Source: Clostridia bacterium (GTDB lineage Bacteria > Bacillota > Clostridia > UBA1381). From it: a DNA stretch of 5,769 bases. The position numbers and the translations under genes were made by a program. A model generated the notes under the pieces. That model was not told the DNA's origin, did not search any database, and saw only the letters and a list, made by a program, of their open reading frames with translations. Shown here piece after piece: positions 1 through 5,602 of the stretch. Within the stretch, counting starts at the first letter, position 1; each line of letters opens with the position of its first letter. The stretch spans positions 1-5,769 of the forward strand of contig RQCD01000036.1 in the NCBI GenBank assembly GCA_008668455.1, written 5' to 3'.

Positions 1-2
1 AT

Positions 3-725
3 GCCAACACCATTCTAAAGCAGGTGGACGAGGTGGAGGCAATGTTTCAGAAAAGTGCGGAGAATAAAAAGCGTTTTTCTATTTCCGTGCCGCGTGCAAG
101 CTATATTTCAGACGCATTTGCAAGCTTTTCGCTTTCTCTTGGCAAGGAAACGGACGCAGAGGTTTTTTATAAGGAAACGAATTCTGCAAGAACCATTAAG
201 AATATCACCGAGGCAGATTATCGGCTTGGAATTATCCGCTATGCCTCCCATTTTGACCGATATTATAAGAAGCTTTTAGAAGAAAAGGGTCTGACCTATG
301 AGCTGATTATAGAATTTCAGTATGTGCTGGCGCTTGGCAGAGAGAATCCTCTTTCAAAAAAGAAAGAAATCTTTTTCGAGGATTTGGAGGGCGGAATTGA
401 GATTGCACATGCAGATCCTGGCATGCCGTCTGTTCCGTTTGCTGAGGTAAAAAAAGAGGAGCATCCGTATCATGCCGGCAGAAGAATTTATGTGTTTGAG
501 CGTGCCAGCCAGTTTGAGCTGCTTGCAAAAAATCCGGAAACATTCATGTGGGTGTCTCCTGTTCCGCAAAAGCTTTTGGACCGGTTTGGACTGGTGCAGC
601 TTCCCTGTCGGGAGAATATGAAAAAATATAAGGATCTGATTGTACATAGAAAGGACTACCATTTATCCGAGCTGGATCAAAGCTTTTTAACGGAGCTATG
701 CCGTTCCAAACGGGCAGCGTTTTAG
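3..725 (+). CDS. LysR-family transcriptional regulator, C-terminal part (5' end outside window)
   Basis: The frame is open to the left edge and 240 codons are visible. A GTG at 24 exists, but the open frame upstream (ANTILKQ) continues the protein smoothly, so I treat the gene as cut by the window. The first residues (ILKQVDEVEAMF) look like the end of the LysR linker helix. The rest reads as the two-lobed periplasmic-binding-like effector domain: a first beta strand (RFSISVPRASYIS), the middle 'YRLGIIRYASHFD...YYKKLLEEKGL' segment followed by 'YVLALGRENPLS', and a C-terminal 'VHRKDYHLSELDQSFLTEL'. Members bind DNA through an N-terminal winged helix-turn-helix, here outside the window, and respond to a small metabolite. 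The effector cannot be told from sequence. The gene ends 162 bp before the hydrogenase operon on the same strand, with a terminator-like hairpin between. It is probably a separate unit, though it could regulate the operon. Confidence 0.85.
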   Translation, partial: ANTILKQVDEVEAMFQKSAENKKRFSISVPRASYISDAFASFSLSLGKETDAEVFYKETNSARTIKNITEADYRLGIIRYASHFDRYYKKLLEEKGLTYELIIEFQYVLALGRENPLSKKKEIFFEDLEGGIEIAHADPGMPSVPFAEVKKEEHPYHAGRRIYVFERASQFELLAKNPETFMWVSPVPQKLLDRFGLVQLPCRENMKKYKDLIVHRKDYHLSELDQSFLTELCRSKRAAF

Positions 726-731
726 AGGGGC

Positions 732-764
732 AAAAAAGGAACAGATTGTTCTGCATTCTTTTTT
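732..764 (+). terminator. Probable weak intrinsic terminator of the LysR gene
   Basis: AAAAAAG (732-738) and GAACA (739-743), a GAT loop, TGTTC (747-751), a six-base bulge and CTTTTTT (758-764) can fold into an interrupted hairpin ending in a T tract, seven bases after the LysR stop codon. Placement is right for a terminator, but the central stem is only 5 bp and not GC-rich, so read-through is plausible. Confidence 0.5.
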
Positions 765-779
765 ATCCTCTCTCTTTTT

Positions 780-801
780 GGTATATCATTTTTGATATAC
801 C
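780..801. promoter_or_regulatory. Perfect 9-bp inverted repeat, candidate operator
   Basis: Arms GGTATATCA (780-788) and TGATATACC (793-801) are exact reverse complements around a TTTT spacer. The repeat ends 19 bp before the -35 box of the hydrogenase promoter, a usual place for an activator or distal repressor site. No T tract follows on either strand, so it does not look like a terminator. The binding protein is unknown. The neighbouring LysR regulator is one candidate, but the symmetry is not a clear T-N11-A LysR box. Confidence 0.45.
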
Positions 802-820
802 TATTATTCAAAATAAACAA

Positions 821-849
821 TTTACAAATAAAAAAATGCTTGTTAAAAT
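821..849 (+). promoter_or_regulatory. Sigma-A promoter of the hydrogenase operon
   Basis: The -35 box TTTACA (821-826) and -10 box TAAAAT (844-849) each match consensus at five of six positions and are 17 bp apart. A TG at 841-842 gives an extended -10. Transcription should start near 856, leaving a leader of about 30 bases before the ATG at 888. The Rex-like operator overlaps the -10 box. Confidence 0.75.
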
Positions 850-857
850 AATAACAA
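840..857. promoter_or_regulatory. Rex (NADH/NAD+-responsive repressor) operator
   Basis: TTGTTAA (840-846), spacer AATA, ATAACAA (851-857). This matches the clostridial Rex consensus TTGTTAANNNNTTAACAA at 13 of 14 defined positions; the only change is the first base of the right arm. Known biology: Rex represses fermentation and hydrogenase genes when NADH/NAD+ is low and leaves DNA when NADH rises. The site covers the -10 box and the expected start point, so binding would block RNA polymerase directly. Rex itself is not encoded in the window. Confidence 0.75.
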
Positions 858-887
858 AGGAACCTATAAAAAGAGGAGGTACGGGAC

Positions 888-1130
888 ATGAAAATTACAA
901 TTTGTATCGGTTCATCCTGCCATATTAAAGGCTCGCGGCAGGTGGTTGAGGGCTTGCAGAGCCTTGTTTCGGAGCATAATCTGAATGATCAGGTGGAGCT
1001 TTCCGGCACATTCTGCATGGGTCGCTGCCAGGAGGGTGTCTGCGTAACGGTGGACGGAGAATTTTATTCCGTTTGTCCGGAGACAGTTTCCGAATTTTTC
1101 ACAGAGCATGTTTTAAATGCACTCAATTGA
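888..1130 (+). CDS. Thioredoxin-like [2Fe-2S] ferredoxin (NuoE/HfsA-type), first gene of hydrogenase operon
   Basis: An 80-residue cytoplasmic electron carrier. The motif C6-x4-C11, then C43-x3-C47, is the ligand pattern of thioredoxin-fold [2Fe-2S] ferredoxins such as NuoE and the C-terminal part of HydA/HndA-type subunits. The N-terminal strand (MKITICIGSSC) and the central 'FCMGRCQEGVCV' are typical. It is a stand-alone domain, much shorter than full NuoE, lacking the N-terminal helical part. Two further cysteines, C52 and C63, are not needed for one cluster. The ATG at 888 follows GAGGAGG (873-879) by 8 bases, so the start is secure. It is followed after 19 bp by the sensory-type hydrogenase. 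It probably carries electrons to or from one of the two hydrogenases; no NuoF-like NADH-binding subunit is encoded in the window. The position corresponds to the small first gene of hfs-type loci. The family call is firm, the partner is inferred. Confidence 0.85.
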   Translation: MKITICIGSSCHIKGSRQVVEGLQSLVSEHNLNDQVELSGTFCMGRCQEGVCVTVDGEFYSVCPETVSEFFTEHVLNALN

Positions 1131-1136
1131 GGAAAC

Positions 1137-1143
1137 GGAGGGA
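1137..1143 (+). promoter_or_regulatory. Ribosome binding site that decides the start of the sensory hydrogenase
   Basis: GGAGG (1137-1141, extended to GGAGGGA) lies 8 bases before ATG 1150. The in-frame ATG at 1117 lies inside the preceding gene and has no Shine-Dalgarno sequence, so 1150 is the better start. Confidence 0.75.
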
Positions 1144-1149
1144 AGCAAT

Positions 1150-2826
1150 ATGGCAGATTGCCTGACGCTGAAAAAGTCTAACTGTAAAAACTGCTACAAA
1201 TGCATCCGGCATTGCCCTGTAAAATCAATTCGTTTTTCCGGGAATCAGGCGTATATTATCGGAAACGAGTGTATTTTGTGCGGACAATGCTTTGTGGTCT
1301 GTCCGCAGAATGCAAAGCAGATTGTGGATGAAACCGAAAAGGTAAAGGTGCTTTTGGAAAGCGGCGCACCGGTGTATGCAAGCATCGCCCCGTCCTTTAT
1401 CGCCAATTATGAGGGTGTGGGGATTGAGTCGATGAAAAAAGCGTTAAAGCAGATTGGCTTTGCAGATGCAGAGGAGACTGCTGTTGGCGCAACCATTGTC
1501 AAGACAGAGTATGAGCGGATGCTTGCGGAGGAAAGCCGTGACGTTTTAATTTCCTCCTGCTGTCATTCGGTCAATCTTTTGATTCAGAAATATTTCCCCA
1601 GGGAGCTCCCCTATCTTGCAAATGTCCTGTCTCCGATGCAGGCGCATTGCCGGAGGATCAAGGAGCAGCACCCCGGAGCAAAGACGGTCTTTATCGGTCC
1701 TTGCGTTGCAAAAAAAGATGAGGCGGCATATTATGAGGGAATTGTGGACGCGGTTTTAACCTTTGATGAGCTGACAAGCTGGTTTCGCGAGGCTGGAGTG
1801 GAATTAGAGCAGGCGCTGGAATATCAGGAGGAGAGCCGCGCACGGTTTTTCCCGACAACCGGAGGTATTTTAAAAACCATGGCGGAGAGACTTCCCGGCT
1901 ACACCTATCTTGCAATTGACGGTGTGGAAAACTGTATGGCGGCGCTCAAGGAGCTTGAGGAGGGGAAAATCCATAAATGCTTTCTTGAGATGTCGGCATG
2001 TGTGGGCAGCTGCGTTGGCGGTCCGGTGATGGAAAAATTCCACCGTTCGCCTGTCCGGGACTATATTGCCGTTTCAGAATTTGCCGGGAAAAAGGATTTC
2101 CCTGTAGAGCAGCCGGATTCTTTAGGGCTTGAAAAGACATTTACTGTGATAGAGAAAAAGCTTCAGCCGCCGAGCGAAGCTGAAATTGCGGACATTCTGC
2201 GGCAAATGGGAAAATTCAAACCGTCGGATGAGCTGAACTGCGGTTCATGCGGCTATAACACCTGCCGGGAAAAGGCGGCAGCTATTTATCAGGGAAAATC
2301 GGAAATTTCGATGTGTCTGCCGTTTTTAAAGGATAAGGCAGAAAGCTTTTCGGATACGATTGTAAAAAATACACCGAACGGACTGATCGTTTTAAACGAG
2401 GCGCTGGAGGTGCAGCAGATTAACCATGCGGCATTAAAAATGCTGAATTTAAAGAGTGCACAGGATATCCTGGGAGATTTAGTGGTGCGGATTTTAGATC
2501 CGAAGCCCTTTATGGAGGTGTTCGGAACAGGAAAGGACATCCGGGATAAGCGCGTGTATCTGGCAGAGTATGAACGCTATGTGGAGCAGACGATTGTATA
2601 TGATAAGGAGTATAAGCTGATTATCTGTATTATGCGCGATATCACCGAGGAGCAGCATGTGCGGGAGAAGAAGGAAAATATCAGCAGGCAGACGGTGGAA
2701 ATTACGGATAAGGTTGTGGAGAAGCAGATGCGGATTGTGCAGGAGATCGCATCCCTTTTGGGTGAGACGGCTGCGGAAACCAAAATCGCGCTGACCAAGC
2801 TGAAGGAGACGATCGCCGATGAATAA
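1150..2826 (+). CDS. Sensory-type [FeFe]-hydrogenase with PAS domain (HydS/HfsB-like, group C)
   Basis: 558 residues. Domains in order: two [4Fe-4S] ferredoxin motifs (C12, C15, C18, C22 and C41, C44, C47, C51); an H-cluster domain (about 70-335) with SSCCH (135-139), FIGPCVAKK (181-189) and SACVGSC (282-288), giving H-cluster ligands C138, C185, C284 and C288; a small 4Fe-4S domain of RnfB/PF04060 type (C364, C367, C372, C389); a PAS domain (about 395-500); and a polar coiled-coil tail (about 500-558). No signal peptide or membrane helix is seen, so it is cytoplasmic. There is no kinase or GGDEF domain, so output must go through a partner, most simply the phosphatase whose start codon overlaps this stop by 8 bases. 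The proton-relay cysteine (C137) and the bridging-amine lysine (K188) are kept, but two methionines lining the catalytic H-cluster are G183 and S282, as I recall for sensory enzymes. It may sense H2 or redox state, or be a partner of the second hydrogenase; hfsB of Thermoanaerobacterium is the closest named counterpart I know. The alternative start at 1117 adds 11 residues but lacks a ribosome site. Confidence 0.87.
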   Translation: MADCLTLKKSNCKNCYKCIRHCPVKSIRFSGNQAYIIGNECILCGQCFVVCPQNAKQIVDETEKVKVLLESGAPVYASIAPSFIANYEGVGIESMKKALKQIGFADAEETAVGATIVKTEYERMLAEESRDVLISSCCHSVNLLIQKYFPRELPYLANVLSPMQAHCRRIKEQHPGAKTVFIGPCVAKKDEAAYYEGIVDAVLTFDELTSWFREAGVELEQALEYQEESRARFFPTTGGILKTMAERLPGYTYLAIDGVENCMAALKELEEGKIHKCFLEMSACVGSCVGGPVMEKFHRSPVRDYIAVSEFAGKKDFPVEQPDSLGLEKTFTVIEKKLQPPSEAEIADILRQMGKFKPSDELNCGSCGYNTCREKAAAIYQGKSEISMCLPFLKDKAESFSDTIVKNTPNGLIVLNEALEVQQINHAALKMLNLKSAQDILGDLVVRILDPKPFMEVFGTGKDIRDKRVYLAEYERYVEQTIVYDKEYKLIICIMRDITEEQHVREKKENISRQTVEITDKVVEKQMRIVQEIASLLGETAAETKIALTKLKETIADE

Positions 2827-3991
2827 TCTGTGTGCAGACATTGGATATAAAAGTATTAACCACTACGGAGAGCAGCTATGCGGCGATCATGTTGATATTG
2901 TGGAGCGGGATGAAAATTCCTCGGTGATTGTTTTAGCGGACGGACTGGGGAGCGGTGTGAAAGCAAGCATCCTGTCCACGCTGACTTCAAAAATTATTTC
3001 GACTATGATGGCAGAGGGAATGGAGCTGGAGGAATGTGTTTCCACCATTGCCGCCACGCTTCCGATCTGCTCAGTGCGCGGTGTGGCATATTCCACCTTT
3101 ACGATCATTCATCTGGTTAACAACACCACAGCGGAATTAATTCAGTATGATAATCCGCATGTGATCATGTATCGGGAGAATCAAAATTACGATTATCCGA
3201 AATCGGAAATGAGCATTGACGGAAAAACGCTCTATAAATCTGTGATTCATTTGCAGGAGGACGATATTTTTGTTGCAATGAGCGACGGATGTCCGCATGC
3301 CGGAATCGGAACAGAATATAATTTCGGATGGAAAAGAAAGGACATTATTGAATTTTTAGAGCCGCTGACGGCAGGCGGCTTTACGGCAAAAACTCTTGCA
3401 ACCATTCTGGTGGATGAGTGCTACAAGCTCTACGGCGGACAGCCGGGAGATGACGCAACGGCATGCGTTGTCCGTATCCGGAAACGCGCTCCGGTCAATC
3501 TCCTGTTCGGACCGCCCCGGAATCGGGATGATGCCAACCGCATGATGGCGCTCTTTTTCTCCAAGGAGGGAAAGCATATTGTCTGCGGAGGGACAACCTC
3601 CTCCATTGCAGCAAAATTTTTAGGCAAGGAAGTAAAGCCGAGCCTGCATTTTGAGGTATCGGATGTTCCGCCGATTGCGGAAATCGAGGGGGTAGACCTT
3701 GTGACCGAGGGTGTCATTACGATTAATAAGGTACTGCAATATGCAAAGGATTATCTCTCCGGAAATGAAAGCTATGAGCATTGGGGCTATAAAAAGGACG
3801 GTGCGTCCTTAATCTGCCGCCTGTTGTTTGAGGAGGCAACCGATATTAATTTTTATGTCGGCAGGGCGGTCAATCCGGCACACCAGAATCCGGATCTTCC
3901 GATTAACTTCAATATTAAGATGAATCTGGTGGAGGAGCTTTCCAAGTGTTTAAAGCAGATGGGGAAACGAATTAAAGTAAGCTATTTCTAA
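2819..3991 (+). CDS. SpoIIE/PP2C-like serine phosphatase with unidentified C-terminal domain (HfsC-like)
   Basis: 390 residues, no membrane segment. The N-terminal 220 residues carry PPM-fold phosphatase motifs: GDHVDIVE (22-29), LADGLGSG (39-46, metal-binding D41), MSDGCPHAG (154-162, D156) and PGDDATACVV (209-218, D211/D212). All metal-binding aspartates appear present, so it should be an active Mn/Mg phosphoprotein phosphatase. SpoIIE relatives usually remove phosphate from an anti-anti-sigma protein; none is encoded here. Residues 225-390 form a separate domain I do not recognise, with GPPRNRDDANRM (231-242), IVCGGTTSS (254-262) and AEIEGVDLVTEGVITI (287-302). It is soluble, with no kinase, PAS or receiver motifs. 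The ATG at 2819 overlaps the preceding gene by 8 bases, with GAAGGAG (2802-2808) 10 bases upstream, indicating translational coupling. The phosphatase most likely carries the output of the PAS hydrogenase. Confidence 0.85.
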   Translation: MNNLCADIGYKSINHYGEQLCGDHVDIVERDENSSVIVLADGLGSGVKASILSTLTSKIISTMMAEGMELEECVSTIAATLPICSVRGVAYSTFTIIHLVNNTTAELIQYDNPHVIMYRENQNYDYPKSEMSIDGKTLYKSVIHLQEDDIFVAMSDGCPHAGIGTEYNFGWKRKDIIEFLEPLTAGGFTAKTLATILVDECYKLYGGQPGDDATACVVRIRKRAPVNLLFGPPRNRDDANRMMALFFSKEGKHIVCGGTTSSIAAKFLGKEVKPSLHFEVSDVPPIAEIEGVDLVTEGVITINKVLQYAKDYLSGNESYEHWGYKKDGASLICRLLFEEATDINFYVGRAVNPAHQNPDLPINFNIKMNLVEELSKCLKQMGKRIKVSYF

Positions 3992-4002
3992 TCGGACGAA
4001 AT

Positions 4003-4007
4003 GGGGG
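4003..4007 (+). promoter_or_regulatory. Likely ribosome binding site of the catalytic hydrogenase
   Basis: GGGGG at 4003-4007 lies 5 bases before ATG 4013. It is an imperfect Shine-Dalgarno sequence but better than the one before the other in-frame ATG at 4001, which has only GGA four bases upstream. This favours 4013; 4001 would add MGVL. Confidence 0.45.
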
Positions 4008-4012
4008 TTCTT

Positions 4013-5434
4013 ATGAGAAAATTTGATACAAAGGTACAGCATTTAAAATATAAGGTACTGCGCGAGGTGGCACGCGAAGCGTGGGAGGGCACAATTTCAG
4101 CAAACCTTTTGAATATCCCGAAAAAAATTATTCCCGGAAATGTTCCTACTATGCGCTGCTGCGTGTATAAGGAACGCGCGATTGTTGCCGACCGTGTGCA
4201 GCTTGCCATGGGCGGAGATCCGGAAAATCCGAATGTAATTGAAGTGATTGAGGCTGCGTGCGACGAATGTCCGATGGGCGGTTATGAGGTCACAAACGCA
4301 TGCCGCGGCTGGCTGGCGCACCGGTGTGAGGATGTCTGCCGGAGAGGGGCAATTTCCTTTGATCATCAGCATGTGGCGCATATTGATAAATCAAAATGTG
4401 TGGACTGCGGCGCGTGCGCGAAGGTCTGTCCGTTTACGGCGATTGTGAACCGCAAGCGTCCCTGTCAGAGCGCATGCAAAATTAAGGCAATTTCAGTGAA
4501 TGAGAATAAGGCTGCAAAAATCGACAATGAGAAATGTATTGCCTGCGGTGCATGCGTGTATCAGTGTCCGTTTGGCGCAATCACAGACAAATCCTTTATC
4601 TTAAACGTGATTGACCTGATACGCAGCAGCCAGAAGAATCAGGAATATAAGGTCTATGCTGTTGTCGCTCCGTCCATTTCCAGTCAGTTTACCTATGCCA
4701 AGCTGGGGCAGGTGATTTCAGGGCTTAAGGAATTAGGATTTTACACGGTGATTGAGGCGGCTCTGGGTGCGGATATGGTTGCCTTTGCAGAGGCACAGGA
4801 GCTTTGCGACAAGGGATTTTTAACAAGCTCCTGCTGTCCGGCATTTGTGGACTATGTGCATAAGAATTTCCCGGAGCTTGTTCCGAATATTTCGCATAAC
4901 CTCTCGCCGATGGCGATGATTTCAAAATATATTAAGGAAAAGGATGAGACTGCCAAGGTTGTCTTTATCGGTCCGTGCACGGCAAAAAAGATGGAGGTGC
5001 AGAAGCCGGAGGTCAAGCCTTACGTGGACGCTTGTATCACCTTTGAGGAGCTGCAGGCACTGTTCGATAGCCGTGATCTGGAAATTACAGAACTTTCAGA
5101 GGATGTTTTGGATAATGCGTCCTATTTCGGCAGAATCTTTGCCCGGTGCGGCGGTCTTGCGGATGCGATGAAGGAGGGCATGAAGGAGCATGGCTATGAC
5201 TTTGAGGTCAAGCCGGTTGCCTGTGACGGAATAGAAGCATGCAAGGTGGCGCTTTTGAAGAAAAGCAAAAATGTGCTGGATGCAAACTTTATCGAGGGCA
5301 TGGCATGCATCGGTGGCTGTATCGGCGGTGCAGGCTGCCTGACCCATGGCGAAAAAAATAAAAAGGAAGTCGATAAATACGGCATGGAGGCTTATGAAAA
5401 GACAATTACAGAAGCAATTTCTGTGTTAAAATAA
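4013..5434 (+). CDS. Ferredoxin-type catalytic [FeFe]-hydrogenase (group B, HfsD-like)
   Basis: 473 residues, cytoplasmic, predicted to catalyse 2H+ + 2e- <-> H2 with ferredoxin-type electrons. The N-terminal 190 residues are cysteine-rich: C83-x2-C86, C97-x7-C105-x3-C109, ferredoxin motif C129/C132/C135/C139, C151-x3-C155, and ferredoxin motif C175/C178/C181/C185. The H-cluster domain (about 210-473) carries the three signatures TSSCCP (271-276), IGPCTAKK (319-326) and GMACIGGCIGG (429-439). H-cluster ligands are C275, C322, C432 and C436, with C274 as the expected proton-relay residue and K325 conserved. The active-site methionine lost in the upstream paralogue is kept here (M430), which marks this as the turnover enzyme. 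Length and motifs fit the group B enzymes of clostridia. It is the last gene, 21 bp after the phosphatase, and is followed by a strong hairpin. The alternative start at 4001 adds 4 residues. Maturases HydE, HydF and HydG must be elsewhere. Confidence 0.9.
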   Translation: MRKFDTKVQHLKYKVLREVAREAWEGTISANLLNIPKKIIPGNVPTMRCCVYKERAIVADRVQLAMGGDPENPNVIEVIEAACDECPMGGYEVTNACRGWLAHRCEDVCRRGAISFDHQHVAHIDKSKCVDCGACAKVCPFTAIVNRKRPCQSACKIKAISVNENKAAKIDNEKCIACGACVYQCPFGAITDKSFILNVIDLIRSSQKNQEYKVYAVVAPSISSQFTYAKLGQVISGLKELGFYTVIEAALGADMVAFAEAQELCDKGFLTSSCCPAFVDYVHKNFPELVPNISHNLSPMAMISKYIKEKDETAKVVFIGPCTAKKMEVQKPEVKPYVDACITFEELQALFDSRDLEITELSEDVLDNASYFGRIFARCGGLADAMKEGMKEHGYDFEVKPVACDGIEACKVALLKKSKNVLDANFIEGMACIGGCIGGAGCLTHGEKNKKEVDKYGMEAYEKTITEAISVLK

Positions 5435-5460
5435 TTCTTTGCTTTTCCGTTATTTTCACA

Positions 5461-5519
5461 TGAATTTTCAGGGGACGATGCCTGCATCGTCCCCTGAAAA
5501 TTCAAACATTGTGTTTTTT
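5461..5519 (+). terminator. Strong hairpin ending the hydrogenase operon
   Basis: Bases 5461-5480 and 5485-5504 are exact reverse complements (20 bp, CCTG loop; the symmetry extends to 21 bp if C5481-G5484 is counted). The GC-rich upper stem contains GGGGACGATG/CATCGTCCCC, and the AT-rich base ends in TGAA/TTCA. It starts 26 bases after the hydrogenase stop. The T run (5514-5519) comes nine bases after the stem rather than directly, so it is an atypical intrinsic terminator. An mRNA-stabilising hairpin or a REP-like palindrome is also possible. Confidence 0.6.
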
Positions 5520-5530
5520 GGAAGCTTTCA

Positions 5531-5559
5531 TTGACAAATTTACGCGCATATGCTAAAAT
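5531..5559 (+). promoter_or_regulatory. Near-consensus sigma-A promoter of a short downstream unit
   Basis: TTGACA (5531-5536, perfect -35) and TAAAAT (5554-5559) are spaced by 17 bp, with an extended -10 TG at 5551-5552. Transcription should begin near 5566. It is stronger than the hydrogenase promoter and drives the region with tiny hydrophobic ORFs. Confidence 0.75.
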
Positions 5560-5564
5560 AAAAC

Positions 5565-5582
5565 TGTCGAATAATTTCGACA
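5565..5582. promoter_or_regulatory. 7-bp inverted repeat at the predicted transcription start
   Basis: TGTCGAA (5565-5571), TAAT, TTCGACA (5576-5582) are perfect arms. The repeat begins at about +1 of the promoter above. It could be a repressor operator or, as RNA, a 5'-terminal stem that stabilises the transcript. I do not match it to a known regulator. Confidence 0.45.
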
Positions 5583-5602
5583 AAAGGTGAGACTTCTAAC
5601 AG

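Noticed and set aside
1..18. ATG at base 1 as a gene start
   Set aside because: Its frame stops at TAA 16-18 after five codons; the real frame through this DNA begins at base 3 and belongs to the LysR gene.
698..928. 76-codon + strand frame spanning the LysR end and the intergenic region
   Set aside because: It crosses the terminator, palindrome, promoter and Rex site and has an intergenic composition (Ile/Asn/Lys-rich); it is not a gene.
1117..1149. Longer N-terminus of the PAS hydrogenase starting at ATG 1117
   Set aside because: It lies inside the ferredoxin gene without a Shine-Dalgarno sequence, whereas ATG 1150 has GGAGG at 8-base spacing, just ahead of the ferredoxin motifs.
2494..2841. 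115-codon minus-strand frame opposite the PAS hydrogenase
   Set aside because: It mirrors a well-supported coding frame, shows no domain and has no reason to be expressed. Other minus-strand frames within 307-5385 are rejected for the same reason.
888..5434. Trimeric electron-bifurcating hydrogenase (HydABC)
   Set aside because: Only the NuoE-like piece fits. No NuoF-like flavin/NADH subunit is present, and both hydrogenases lack the long N-terminus with a 2Fe-2S domain of bifurcating HydA.
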